A stretch of 64,000 nt of DNA. Source: Isoetes taiwanensis. Taxonomy: Eukaryota > Streptophyta > Lycopodiopsida > Isoetales > Isoetaceae. Below are positions 1-12,083 of this stretch, one piece after another. The DNA lies in the NCBI GenBank assembly GCA_021234155.1, contig JAJEKV010000028.1, forward strand, positions 4,050,567 to 4,114,566. Reading direction: 5' to 3'. The stretch's first letter is position 1. The number at the start of each line of letters is the position of its first letter. The translations under genes and the position numbers were made by a program. The notes beneath the pieces are model-generated. The model was not told where the DNA came from. It made no database searches and was given only the letters and a program-made list of their open reading frames with translations.

Positions 1-2450
1 CTTTGTTTCTCTTTCACTACTCCCCTTCACTTTTCTTTTGCATATGTCCATTCTTAATTCAAAACTTTTCTTCATCCATTCAGTTCCATTGCTTCATTTA
101 GTTCTTTTACTCCACATTTCTCCTTGTTGTCCCCTTCATTTTTCATTCTCCCCATGTTTTTGTTATATGTTCCGCTGCGCCTTCCGACCCTTTTTGATTT
201 CCTGTCCATTTCATTTACTCTTGTTTATGCTTTTTGCCTGAGTTCTGATCCGTTGAGCTTTGTTTTTGAGTTATAATACGCCAAGGTAGGAGTGCACTCC
301 CTTTCTCTTATGTTCTCAATTTTTCTCATAAATGCCTTTGTGAGGGCCTATATTAAGCTTAATTTAGTCCATATTTACTGCCAATTATCCTCCTTGATTG
401 CATTGGTGGTAGGTTAGAACTTGTTTGCGACGGTGAAGCCGCCAGCTACATTGTTCCAATTTGCTATGTTCTTCGGAGTCACCGATCCTTTTTCATTCGT
501 TTCATGATAATCTCTTGTTCATCCTCTTTTATCCATTCGCATTTTATTCCCAGCAGCTTCTTTTCCACGGTAGTACTTTCCTCTTTGTTGCTTTAATGTG
601 TCCCTTAGAGATGTCTGGTTCTTCTATTTGTCTTGTCTTTTTTTCCTTCTTGCCCCAAAACCCAAAGTACTTTCGGCTCAATGCGTGGATTTATGTACTC
701 TATTCTTTTGGTTCCACGATCTCTTTATCTTCCATTTTCTTCATCATTATGTTTTGGTTCGTCTCTTTTGTCCTTCCTGCGGCGCTGCTATCTATGTTTT
801 GGTTCGTCTCTTTTTGTCCTTTACTTTCGTCGCTGCTCCTTATCTCTTTTACTTACAACCCGGAAATGTCTTGGTCCTTCTTGAATCGTCTTGTTGTTTG
901 CTCTCCTTACGTTAATTTATTTGTCACCCGCCATGAGTTTCTTTGCCTTCCATTTCCCATGCCTCTTTATCATTCACTTTACTTTCGCCTTTGTTGTTGT
1001 CCTAATTCCTATTCCAGAACATCCCCTTCACTGTGTTTTCCCTCTTTAGTTCTTTCACCCCTTTCCACCCCTAAGATTATCTTCTTTCTTTGTCCCGAGA
1101 TCCTTTGAGATAGATTCCTCTTCCATCGACCCAACTTGTTTGTCTCCTGGGGACCCATCTTCGTCTGCAGGTTTCGCGGCGCGGCAATAAGCCGTGTTCC
1201 ACCTGGATGAGGCAGCCTTTCTTCCCACATCTCCCTGTTTATTCATCCCTCTTGTCTCATTTCTCCACTCGCCAGTTCTCTTGAGCTCCCCTTTTACGTT
1301 TTCTCTTCTTTGGCTCCTCAGTTTCCCTCACAAAACCTCCCTCTTTATTATGCGTTTATGTTGTGGCTCTGTAAGCCCGGTTTCCTCCATAGTTTCTTTT
1401 TCTACCGTGATGGTGTGGTAGCCTCCAGGAACAATTTTATTCATTTCCTCAGTGACAACCTTTGTAGCCTCCAGTGCTATTATATTTTTGATATTATTTA
1501 GCGCTTTGGCCTCCCTCATTGATGGTTATTTGCATTTGATCGTGTTAGATTTTCTTTTCTTTTCTCGTCCTTAAATGTGTGCATTCTTTATGTCTCAGTA
1601 TTGGCTTTTGTAAGCCTCTGGTGCAGTAGTTTACTCGGGTGTGCATGTCCAATACGTATCAGAGTGATAATTTTCCGTAGCCTCTCCTTTCTTCGACTTG
1701 TTGTCATCAAAGGTTTTTCATATAATTTTTGTGGGTTACATTATTAGGTCAATGGTGTGTGTGGCCTTCTATTCTTGACATCTCTCTTTCTCCAGCGCCA
1801 CATTATAGCCTTCAGGAAGCCGATCAGCATTGCTTAGCGCTTCAAGGCGGTATTTTATTTATTCATTCATGTTTTCTCTCCGGTGTGTGGCACTGTTAGC
1901 CTCTGAGTCAATATTTGTATTCATGTTTCTCTCATTAGTATTTGTGCCTCCGAGATCATATTTCGTATTTTTCTCGGCGTGGTATTTCGTAGCCTCAGAA
2001 GCGACACTAATCGGTTGTTTTTCAGCGATGGGTATTCAGCGGGCCAGTTTCAGATTAATTAAATTTGTTGTTCATCTCGGCGTGGCCTGGAGCCTCCAGA
2101 AGTCTTCTTGCCTATATCTAACTCGTGGCGGGTTATTTTCTTTCGGCCTTGATTACGAGGATTTTTAAGTCTTATGGTTTGCGAGTGCATGGGTGGGTGC
2201 TTCAACTATTTGCTTAGGTTTCCTCAAAACCTAAGAAAGGCGTGATTCTTCTTCTTCTGGTGAGGCAATCACAGGTCTTCTCACCATGCTCTGATGATTG
2301 TCTAGTTTGAAGACATTTAAAGTTCATATTTCCCAAATTTTTTCTACCCTACGGGGATTGCATTAGGTACTCAATGTTTTACAAAGCTCAATGAGAACAC
2401 CACTTCACATCTTCGGCCAACTTGTTTGTCTCATAGGACCCATCCTAGGA
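1..2450 (+). mobile_element. Right-hand part of a pyrimidine-rich repeat, related to U' at 48.9-49.6 kb
   Basis: The stretch is strongly C/T-rich on this strand. From about 1,850 to 2,420 it aligns by eye, with many small differences, to 48,950-49,575. Shared landmarks in the same order are the 'cctccgag' repeats, 'cttcaactatttgctt', 'gatgattgtctagttt' and 'ttttacaaagctcaatgaga'. The resemblance fades after 'cttcggcc' near 2,415, so the element probably ends between 2,420 and 2,450. Its left end lies outside the window. Open frames here encode Phe/Leu/Ser-rich strings that follow from the composition and are not called as genes. The element type (LTR fragment or other) is unresolved. Confidence 0.55.
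1360..2130 (+). repeat. Degenerate minisatellite with a 'gtagcctcc' core
   Basis: A core resembling 'ggcgtggcactgtagcctcc' recurs at irregular 50-100 bp spacing. The same array, in cleaner form with about six units of roughly 50 bp, sits at 48,929-49,215. Its presence in both places ties this segment to the U' family. Confidence 0.55.
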
Positions 2451-2888
2451 ATGGGTTTTATATGGTTTTGGGGCATGAATTTAGTGTCTCGTATAGTGTA
2501 TATATTTACAGAGTGCGCACACTATTTCTCATATCTCATTATTTTATAACTATGGTTTTACTCATGTATATATTTATCTTGTATATTTGTATGGTATGTC
2601 AGTATGTATTGTACATGCAAAAACGAGCAGATGTACTTTAGTGTTCGGGTACAGAGGCTATTGTAGCTGAAGGTGAGAAGAATGGAGTGAGAAAATTTTG
2701 AGACAACCGCAAGAACTGCGGCCTCTAGTTCTGGTGAGGAAGAGCCCATCTCAAACTTTAAATGAGGGCTGAAATGGAGGAGGGCTGAATAAAACCGATC
2801 AGATTTTTTCCATTGCCTGCCTCCGAATTGAAGATATTGGGATCTGCAAGAATCATCATCTGATGTTAAGTTAGATCATTATCTATTT
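2451..2888. other. Unassigned spacer before the NIP7 pseudogene
   Basis: AT-rich at first, then mixed composition. It may include the eroded 5' part of the NIP7 copy, but I cannot recognise the expected N-terminus in any frame. No other feature is visible. Confidence 0.4.
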
Positions 2889-3383
2889 TTGACCCGTGTG
2901 CCCTTAAGGATTTTGTTTAATAGATTATTAAGATCCTGGGATAAGGATCGGATTCACCTGGATGATATTGTTTTTGGTTGCACAAGAGGCGGGCTTTACA
3001 TAAGCGAATCCCTTCTAAAGCAGGCCACCAATGTTCCTCATGAGAAGCTCGTCGGACTAGGCACTTGCACTGGTAAATTTACAAGATCCGGTAAGCTTTA
3101 GCTTACCATATCGTGCTTAGATCTTCTTACAGCTCATGCCAAGTACAAAATTTGGCTTAAATCTTCTTCTGAGATGTCATTTCTATATGGAAATCATGTT
3201 CTTAAGAGTGGCATTGGTAGAATCACTGATAATACTCCTCAATATCAAGGTGTGGTTATATACCCCATATCATATATACCCTTAAAGTTTGGTGTGGCTG
3301 CAGAAACAGCCCAAGATTGCAGTTCGTTGGCTCTAAATGATATTATGGTCCTTCATCGGCGTACTTTGGTATTTGTGGATTAG
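2889..3383 (+). pseudogene. NIP7: NIP7-like 60S ribosome biogenesis factor, truncated copy with internal stop
   Basis: NIP7 is a small nucleolar protein (about 180 residues in the family) with a C-terminal PUA domain, needed for 60S subunit assembly. The frame shows hallmark NIP7 strings in the right order: 'YISESLLKQATNV', 'KLVGLGTCTGKFTRSGKL', 'LTAHAKYKIWLK', 'MSFLYGNHVLKSGIGRIT', 'YQGVVIY' and 'PLKFGVAAETAQDC'. One in-frame TAG (3099-3101) follows 'SGKL', and the same frame then continues to a TAG at 3381-3383. The N-terminal 30 or so residues and the usual C-terminus are not recognisable. No intron interrupts roughly 165 codons, which suggests a retrocopy, although the exon structure of the parent gene is not known here. 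The stop could also be a sequencing error. Confidence 0.8.
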
Positions 3384-3504
3384 GATGAATGTATTTTTCA
3401 AAGCAAGTTTTTAGATCTGAATGCTGGAAAAGCAAGCATGTGTTTACATCTTTTTTCTATCATTTAATGTCTTTGATAAAAGCTCAGCATTTATGGAACA
3501 GACC

Positions 3505-4045
3505 TCATATGATTTTCATGTTGGGCATTTCTCTTATATTATTATGGCTGAAATTTGTGGCCGAGTAGGACTTGGAAGAAGATGAAGCAACCCACATGAG
3601 GAGTATCTCTTCATATTTGAACTGGAGGACGGTTTTGTTCTAACTCCGTATGATAGAGAATAATATTCTCAGACATCTTTGTGGTGAAAATGTTTCATAT
3701 ATCGAATCTCATGAGTTTGATCTAGTCTAGATGTGCATTACATTCAATCCACTTCCATGTGACTATGCAAGACCCTAAATGATTTTTATGTTGGGTATTT
3801 TATCTTATGCTATTGTATGTCTCCAAATTTGTCTTGAGTAGGATTTCCTCAAGCTTAGCAATCTAGATGAAGTTGCAAAGTGCGAAACATTTCTTCTCCT
3901 CACGAGCTGGCCTTGGAGGATGTGTTCATTCGACAGCTCTATAGTCTTTGCAATGAAAGTGCTTTACATATGTCGACTCTCATTAGTCTCATGGTCTAGA
4001 TATTAATGGCATCAAATCCCACTTTCGTGACTATGCAAGGTTGGT
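3505..4045 (+). repeat. Tandem duplication, ~267-bp unit
   Basis: Two diverged head-to-tail copies, about 3,510-3,776 and 3,777-4,043. Paired landmarks are 'atgttgggcattt'/'atgttgggtatttt', 'gagtaggactt'/'gagtaggattt', 'tcgaatctcatgag'/'tcgactctcattag' and 'gtgactatgcaag' in both. It lies just downstream of the NIP7 copy and has no coding potential that I can support. Confidence 0.6.
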
Positions 4046-6771
4046 TGTTTGTAGCTTAGTGACACAAGGCGGTCATTAGGGGGGCGGTTGGGTCTGCTTG
4101 ACCTCTATCCCGTCTGTTTCAAAGCTCCACCGGATACCAAACTTTCTGGTAATTACAGTTTGCGGAATATTCTCCGGGAATAAGGAGATGCATTCATGGC
4201 CATCATTGTTTGTGTTAGTTGTCGGTGTTGTTCAACATGTGGCTACGCATTATAGCATCTTGGCTTAGCGTATCTCTTGGTTTGTCGGTCTGGCGTCTTG
4301 AATCCATAGATTCTTGTCTTCTTCATTTTCATTTTAGAACCATGGCATTTTAAAAATTTGAATGTGGCAGGTTGCTTTGTATCGGTAGCATTGCGCCTTA
4401 AAGTTAAATAAGCAGGATGGATTACTTCATCCCTACAATTGAGAAATTTGAATTTGCTTAATGTATAAAAGCATGGATTGTGGAGAATGGACTTTTCATT
4501 CCATATGCGTTGCAAATTTCAAAAGCAGTATTCGGCTCACCATGACGAATTGAGGAACGCTACCAAATTGTACACCTTCATTCGGCGTCGTCTGCGATCC
4601 ATGGAAGCTCAAATGATGTGTGGGGATCAGCGACTCCGCGAAGACTGCTCCAGTGCCGATAGCAGGAGGTCTAAAATTTCGGCGTCTGCAGGGCTCAAAA
4701 AGTGTGACATCTGGCCGGATGGCGGTTTATCGTAAAAAGCCCAGATCATTTAGGCGTTCAAGTTTAGTCGATTTTGTGGTGGCGGTAGCGGCCTCACGGG
4801 ATATTGTGAGGTGAGAGAGGATGAAGGCATTAGAATCGGCCACGAGATGGTACACTTCCGATTGTCACAGCAATTATAACCAGCATAATGAAGGAAAGGA
4901 ATGACTTCTTTGAGAATGCAGTCAAATTGGTGATAGAACGGTACAAGAAAAGATCAAGAGCTTCAGCGCCTAATGTAGGTTAAAATTTGAAGAAAAAACC
5001 GCAACTGCGAAAGAGCTGCACTGATAGATATAGAGGAAGCGGTTGGATCGGTACCCGCTGAACTCTGAGGAGTCATGGCCACAAGGTGGTTGCTTGTAAT
5101 CAAGATGTGAAAGAACATGGAATGGACATGGTTGTCAGCCTTCAAAGAATGGTATTGAAATGGTACTAGGAGAGATCTACAAAGCTAGAAGCGGCAGTCG
5201 GGCTTGTTTGTGGCGACGAGCATCGGTAGGCTTGATTCTGGATTCTTTATTCTCCTGGCGTTGAAAAGAATGGGCAAAAATATTAAGCTGCGTCCACAGT
5301 ATTGATACAAGGGTTACTACGAGGAGATGCACCGTTGAATATGTACCATGATGCATAAAGAATAGAATAGCAAGTTGTTGTGATATAGCGGAATGAATGA
5401 AGCATAATAATCTTTGGGTTGACTTGGTTAGTCTCTTCCTTGTCCAAATATTATGACTGAACGGTTTAGAAGCTGAGCCAAGTTTATCCGTTGTCATCAT
5501 GAATAGGTGAAATGCAATTGCACATGTTAATCAAAGAAGCGACAATAAAAGATGTAGAGGTGTGTGATGGCGTTAAAAATACTTCTCATGTCAATGCGAG
5601 ATGATACCTGGTGGTTAGGTCTCTTTAAAGTTCGAGAGAAAAACCCACGAGGTATTGATGAGTGTTCAATCAAGCCCGACATCCAGAGTCTAATATCTAG
5701 GTGGGAGGGAAAAATTACTAGTAGATCACTATGGATCTTACAAAATGGTACTTGGCGTCTGATTTAAAAAAATAGAAAGCAATGTACAACATAAGTGGAG
5801 GAGGAACAAGGAACATGCAAGGGTTAATGCGACCCTATTTCAAAAGGAAGTCAGAAATGCGGAAAGAGGCCCCGTGCAACCTTATCATAGCAAGCAGAAA
5901 AAAGATCCCAAGTTCCATGGCATTTCCCATTCCATTAGAGGGTTCTGCACTTTACGTAGCTTTGTGAGAATCGCATCGAAGATGATATTTTGGCTAGGTG
6001 GAACATTGGAACAAGAAAGAAGAGAGGAAAAGGGTATAGAGTTGAACATGTTCTATGTCAGGCGAGTTTGCATGGTGGCAGATTAGAGCTTCGATGAAAG
6101 CGGACGGGAAAACAAGTGTGCTCGTGAATTGTCAGGTGGAGGTGGCTTCGATGCTTCATAAAGAATCATGAATAGGCTCTGACGAGAAAGCGGATGGGAG
6201 AAAAGGTCTATGAATTTGGAAGAATGCGGACATGGCGTTCGTTAGGCATTGTGGGCTTTGTAAATTATACATTTAGAGCTCCTCACAAAAGAGAATCTGC
6301 AATGTTAGGTGCAAGCAAATAACAAAATTTATTAGGGCTTTACATAGGCTCATGCATATGGTTTTAGGAGTATGGAAGCCTAGCGTGTGGGTGCACAAGG
6401 CATGGAAGTCGCGCCAAATAGCTAAAATAGCCTTTCATGGTAACACTCAAGGGGGGTGGAAATGTGGGAACAATCCTACAAGAGCCGGAATGGCGAGTGG
6501 TTTTTATAGAAGGCGATGGCTAAATCGACAAGAGGGTAGCTTTAAAGAATCTTGAGAAAGCAGGCTTTAGCGGCGAAATTCTGGGGCTCAATGGAGATCA
6601 GGAACAAAAGAATCCCGGTGCGTATACTTGTAATGTGTGCTATGTTCATCTGTGGCACCAGCGATGCGATGTGCGATCTAACTGAATCATCTGACGCGAG
6701 CAGGTGAAGTTTGCGCCTCATGCATTTATGTAGCTTCAGCGTGCGTGTCGTTACAGATAACAATTAAAAGG
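4046..6771. other. Unassigned region
   Basis: Mixed composition with short open frames on both strands (longest about 107 codons on the minus strand at 5,177-5,500). None has a recognisable domain, and no splice-linked exon chain or repeat structure stands out. Confidence 0.4.
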
Positions 6772-7053
6772 TTACTTTTGATTAAAGTTGGCGAAAATTG
6801 TTACATTGAAAAACAAATACAACGACTCATTGTTGCTCGGTCGCGACTCTTCTTCATTATCTTCATCATCATCATCATCGGCCCGTTGCTTTCGTCTTAG
6901 TCTTCGTCTCTTCTCCTCAAACTCTATCCAACGTTCTGTCCACGTCCACCATCTCTTTGTATGTCCAGCTCTTGTCCCAATACCACAGATTTCTTTAGGT
7001 TGACACGACATATTTCGGTGGAGTTGTTGTCTATACTTTGATATGCCTCTCAC
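6772..7053 (-). CDS. Hypothetical protein with acidic tract
   Basis: A 93-codon minus-strand frame that is not recognised. It has a Trp-rich segment ('RWWTWTERWIEFEEKRRR') followed by an Asp/Glu run encoded by a GAT/GAA repeat (plus strand tcatcatc at 6,863-6,879). Basic-then-acidic tails occur in many nuclear proteins, but simple repeats produce them by chance too. It could be a terminal exon or a fortuitous frame. Confidence 0.25.
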   Translation of the reverse strand: MRGISKYRQQLHRNMSCQPKEICGIGTRAGHTKRWWTWTERWIEFEEKRRRLRRKQRADDDDDEDNEEESRPSNNESLYLFFNVTIFANFNQK

Positions 7054-7985
7054 GGCTCTGAGATCATAGAGAAGGTTGAATTCATTCTATTTGAATTGTA
7101 AGCGGCGTTTCCTTTACAAGATGTCTGCTCACTAACCCTGCTGTTAGAACACCAACACTATATTCGAAGGAGTTTATCGGCCGGTTGAGGATGTGGAGGC
7201 CATAGATGACAAATGGAAGGGGCCAGAATTATAAGTGAAGGGGTAGAGACTCGGAAGAAACGTCACCGCCTCAATGGCGCTTGAACATATTAAATACACT
7301 TTCGGTTCAGCATCGCCGCATTCGGCGGATTGATACGTTTGGCTAGAACACGTTAGCGTACGCTGGAACATTAATATTCACAATTACCAGCGTATCACAC
7401 CGCGAAATGCGCACCGCGGCTTTAAAAGCTTATGAAGGGTTTAGAAGCGATTATTCTTCTGCACCTGGGGATAATGAAAATAAAAATAGGAAGCATAATA
7501 TTAGGCACATTTTCAAAGAACTTTTCCATTGAGAAACAAAATAATTACAAACATTAAAAAACCGAGACCACTCTAGGAGGAGGCCAGATGTCTATGATCT
7601 TCACGGAGATAATTTTTCTGTCTCCAACGCATACTTGCCCCTGGCTTTTCTGTTACGACCTTTCTGCAATCTTATCTTCCCACTCATCGAGGTTGTTCAG
7701 TAGCCGTGTCAAGCCCAGTGTAATAATCCCTACGAGGCAAATTATAGCATGCAATTAGGCAACGGTAAACCTATCGTTTGCGTCATGGGATCCCGTCCGA
7801 GATCCTAGCGTCTTGTAGCCAGGCGTTACAAAAGCTGACGTTCCCGTAGCGGCGCATGCCTGCCCGCGATATGAGTGAACAAACGTCATCCACGCGTGCT
7901 TTGGTCGCTGGCTGCCAAACCTAGATATGACTTCTTCGCATTTACTTGCAAGATATCCTGTTACATGTAGTTTTGTAAATTAAGT
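7054..7985. other. Unassigned region
   Basis: No recognisable gene. Small open frames on the minus strand (for example 7,174-7,371) lack any family signature. Confidence 0.35.
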
Positions 7986-7989
7986 TGTA

Positions 7990-9560
7990 CATACTATAGC
8001 GAGGTGTATGTTATGGAGATATCTCCGACGTCCGTGGTGCCTAATTGCAATGGCATTTCCGTCATGTGATCTTTAATACGCCGCCACATTTGAACAAAAG
8101 AGCAGATAGAGAGAACTTTCTTTGAAGCAAAAAATACGCCGTCTGACTGACTGGGGATCTTCATGATCCTCAGCGGAAATTTCATGATCTGTGGCGAAGC
8201 GTACTTCGTTCTCTCATCCTCACATTTCGGAAGCTGCTTCGACACCGCAGCCAGGCGATTCGACTGCCCGACCATCACCGACTAATTATCTCTACCGATT
8301 TTAGCGAATGTTTTGGCGTGTGCTGCAGCTCATCGCGGTGGCACCCTCGTGTCACCGACCTGGGTATTACCGGCGGGCACCTAAGTGGATCTCCTTGAAT
8401 CTCTTCATCACCAACACTGCGGGGTTTGATGTCCACCGACAACTCTTGGCGGAAGGCTAGAAAATGGTGGGAAGGCGAGCGACAAATTGAAGGCAAGATA
8501 GAAGGTCTTCTATTTATAACATAGATTTCGTGGTAGCTTGAGTCACCACGGCGTAGAAAGGATGTCGTCACGATTCATCAGATGGATTACTTCTGGCGTA
8601 GATGTGGGGAAAAAGGACCGTGTCATTTCTTGAGGAGAAATATCACCACGATCGCGGCTTCGTCGACAAAATGAAATGAGGCGATGTATTTCCGTGCGAT
8701 GTGAATAAATACAAATAAAATAATTTTTTATTAAGCAATTTTGGGGTGATACAATCATACAAGTAATTTCAGAATTACATAGAGTAAAAGATAAGAACTT
8801 CTCATTGACAAAGATAGAGGCGACATGGAGATCATCTGAGCGAAGTGTGATTGCAACAGAGGCGTGTGATCTTTAATGAGAATATACATTTAAATGAGAG
8901 GGTAGATAGAAGCAAAAATAAGAGAAACTTTTCTTTGAAGCAAAAATGAATGGAGAAATACAACATTCATGATCCTCTAGGCTGATTGGCGATTTTCATG
9001 GCCAGAGTGGCTGGATTCTCCTCATGACTCGAACTCCATATCTTCTAAGACTGCTTGTGTGGGCAATTTCCAGCACCTAGAGCCTATGACTAGTCGTCTC
9101 TTGGGCTGTACGAATGTTTCGCGGCTGTCGCTCATGCGGCCCGGTGCCCTAGGTGAGGCCCAATGCAGCCGAGCGCCTGCATTGAATCTCTTTGGAATCT
9201 CTTCATCGCGCAGGGGTGTCCTGAAGAGCCTTGGCGTGAGTGCTATCTTGGCGTGGTCGTAGAGGTGAATGAAAGATGCTACATCGGGCGAAGGTGAAAT
9301 GGGAAATAGAAGATTATTTATAACATAGGTCATAGTAACTGAGTCACCTGACAGCGAAGGATATACATCGGTCGAGGAAAATGGACCCGTTGCTATTATT
9401 GAGAATCATAGTGTTTTCAATAATATTTCATTTCTTCGATATCTGGCAGCTTCGTGGTCGTGGAAATGGCTGGCGTGGTGTCGGAATAATACAATAAAAT
9501 ATTTTTTATTAATAATTCCCGTGAAATCTATACGCCAGTAATTTTTCTGCAGATACAAGT
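7990..9560. repeat. Tandem duplication, ~800-bp unit, with TATA-like site on the minus strand
   Basis: Two diverged copies, about 7,990-8,790 and 8,795-9,560. Paired landmarks are 'gtgatctttaat', 'aactttctttgaagcaaaaa', 'catgatcct', 'aatctcttcatc', 'tatttataac' (8,511 and 9,315) and the A/T-rich 'ataaaata..ttttttatta' near the right end. On the minus strand the shared site reads TATAAATA, so each unit could be an LTR or promoter-bearing fragment read right to left. No terminal TG/CA pair or target duplication could be fixed. Confidence 0.55.
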
Positions 9561-11613
9561 TGGAAATATATAGCTTTAATTTTGGCCGTGGGTCAATTTC
9601 GTAGCTTTCAATCCCACGCGTCCAACAGAGGCAATGACTTCCATGTTATCGACCCCACGGCTTACTTGGGTGGAGTCAAAGCCGATGACTAAAAATTTAA
9701 CTTATGTGCTTTCGCTTATGAGCCAAAGCAGTGCGTCAAATATTTTAATGTCCCAGAATTGCTATCACCCTTTTCGTTAGCGATGCCGGTGAACAGTTCC
9801 CCATGCGTACGCAATGCGCGGATGTATCAGACAAATGCAAATGCTTTGGTGAGTTACAGGCGAATCTTGAGGTCTTCGTAACAATGGCCGAGTCAATCTT
9901 TCTGTCCCCATGCGTAATGCGGCAAGAAAAAATCATCTGCGCCACAAATAAGACCCCTCAAGGTTATCTTCTTCACATTTCTCCTCATCCATGAGGCTTA
10001 TGCTACCACGATTTGAAGGAGCTGCCAAACGTAGATCGTTGGCGACTTTTGCGGAAAACGGTGGTTGGCGGTGCCCCTGCGACAAATCGGGCACCAACCT
10101 CTCATAGGCTTCTTTAAGCTTGCCCGTTATAAGAAGACACTTCAAACATCTTTGTCCCAGTCCTCTTCAAAGTACCCATTAGGTAAAGATCTTCCCTAGC
10201 ACACATTGGCCAACAGATGGGTTCCCTCGGTATAGCAATAAATTATTCTTTGCCTTCCACTGGCGTTATGTCGGAGACAACTTCTTTCGTATATTCTCAT
10301 CCTCATCCTCGCCATGCCGAATCTCGGTTCACCCAAGGCGGTCGTCGATGCCAAAACTCACATGTAGATCTAACTCCATTTTCTTTGCGTCCGGCGAGAT
10401 GCAGCCTTTAGCGATACCAAGCGACGAGAAATAAGTTATCTTCTTAAGGTACAAGGGCCTTGACAACCGGGAGGCAGCGGCATTCTTAACCCCATTTAGC
10501 GTTGCAAATGGGGCTTAACTCTAAAACTGGTTTTGAATCCCGCGAGCGAAACATCACTGAGGGCGTCGCGGACAAGCGGTCGGTAGCTTCATCGTGATAG
10601 CATCGAGCTTCGCTGCGTTTGCCATGATGTCGACTCCCTTACAATAGAGCGGATCTCCCTGCGTTGTCATGTGGAATGCGCTTTCGTGAGGAACACTACA
10701 TAACGACGGCAACAAAGAAGATGTTTAGGAGTAGCGGTTGTCAATTGGCCACGGCTGGATTGTGGGGAATTTTAATACTGTTTGAGGTTAGGGATCATAA
10801 ATATGTGCAAAAAAAGCACAATGCTAGCTGGCGGTGTGATCCTCTGCATTAACATTAAAAAAAAGCTGAGTCTGAACCCTAGGCTTCTAAGAAAGAAATG
10901 GACTGAGAGATTGAAGCTTATAAAACCACATTACATTAATGAATATTATACATATGAAAAAATTTCGACGCTGCAGGGGATCTTTCTTCTTAATCCTTAT
11001 GCATGTTTTGTGTCCTTGAGCTGGCGGTCACCGTAGGCTGTTTCAGCATTTCCAGCGCTTAGAAGCCATTTGAAGAGCATTTAAAGGCGGTTGAATTCTG
11101 GCGATGATATATGGCACCACACTCTTGCCGAGTCTGCTTTCATGAGCCTAGCAAATGGGGAGCATTAAAGAGTGACCATCTCGATTATAACCGATACTTC
11201 TTAATCTGTAAGCATGCCGAGCTTAGTCTTCCACTTGACCACTACCATCACCCACCCGTTTTGCTGGTGTTGCTTTCGACCCAATCTCACCACAACGGGT
11301 TGTTGCTGCGGCCCAGACTCTTCGACCGTCTCCTCACAAATTAGCCTTCCCTTTGCGGCGTTGGGGCTTTCTCCTTTATTTGAAGGTCGGCGCATCCGGG
11401 GAGGAGCAAGGGCGGGAAAACGGGTGGCTGCCAACTGAGTGTCAAGTCGCTATTACGCTTGGTCTCACATTTTTCATCCTGGTCAGGGTGCGCCTTCCAC
11501 TACTGGCAGAAGCTGCTCCCCACCCCAGATACGTCATACGTTAGGCATGGTGGGAGGAGGAAAATCTCTATTAAGATTTCAGATTGAGATGTAGATGAAG
11601 AGGCGGACTAATA
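9561..11613. other. Unassigned region
   Basis: Several short frames occur on both strands. The minus-strand frame at 9,933-10,145 is the most protein-like (its N-terminus reads 'MKCLLITGKLKEAYERL') but has no recognised family. Nothing else is supported. Confidence 0.35.
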
Positions 11614-11844
11614 TCACCCGGCCTTACTACGGATGGATCCTTGGGTTTGCTTAGTTCTTGCCATGGCTTCTGGATACCTCACAATTGTGACAAAATAGAT
11701 AGCGGCAGAGATAAATAATGCCAAAATTAAAATGATGGTAACTTTTTTAAATAATGCGAGACAAAAATATGGGACAAAAACACGATAAAAGCGAGATTCA
11801 AAGGGTGCTAGGCGATAGACAATTTCTTGTTGATGTGAACTCAC
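11614..11844 (-). CDS. Hypothetical 76-residue protein with one membrane segment and a histone-H3-like heptapeptide
   Basis: A minus-strand frame with a hydrophobic stretch near the middle ('ILILALFISAAIYFV') that could span a membrane. Downstream of an internal ATG (start at 11,664, reading toward lower coordinates) it encodes MARTKQT, the exact N-terminus of plant histone H3. The next bases also resemble an H3 gene with small gaps for about eight codons, after which similarity ends at a stop. This is either the broken 5' end of an H3 gene or a coincidence. The hydrophobic part has no assigned function. Confidence 0.25.
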   Translation of the reverse strand: MSSHQQEIVYRLAPFESRFYRVFVPYFCLALFKKVTIILILALFISAAIYFVTIVRYPEAMARTKQTQGSIRSKAG

Positions 11845-12083
11845 TAAACTTTACATTTCCCTCTTGCACATTTTATAGCCCCTAATGCCATCAATGAAAT
11901 AATGGAAATTAGTTGATCTCCTGTCTCCATTAGCACTCTTAGCTTCGACAATATTCGATTCCAGGGTAAAAGCATGTTAGGGTGTCCTTAGGTAGATGCT
12001 TGGGTACACAGTATATCTCAATAATTATGTTTTAGAACATTTTATATATATTGGTCTCCAATAGCATACCTTAACTTTTGAAC

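Noticed and set aside
461-1108. 215-codon hydrophobic frame near the window start
   Set aside because: Same compositional cause. Neighbouring frames on the same strand are equally open and the region is repeat-derived.
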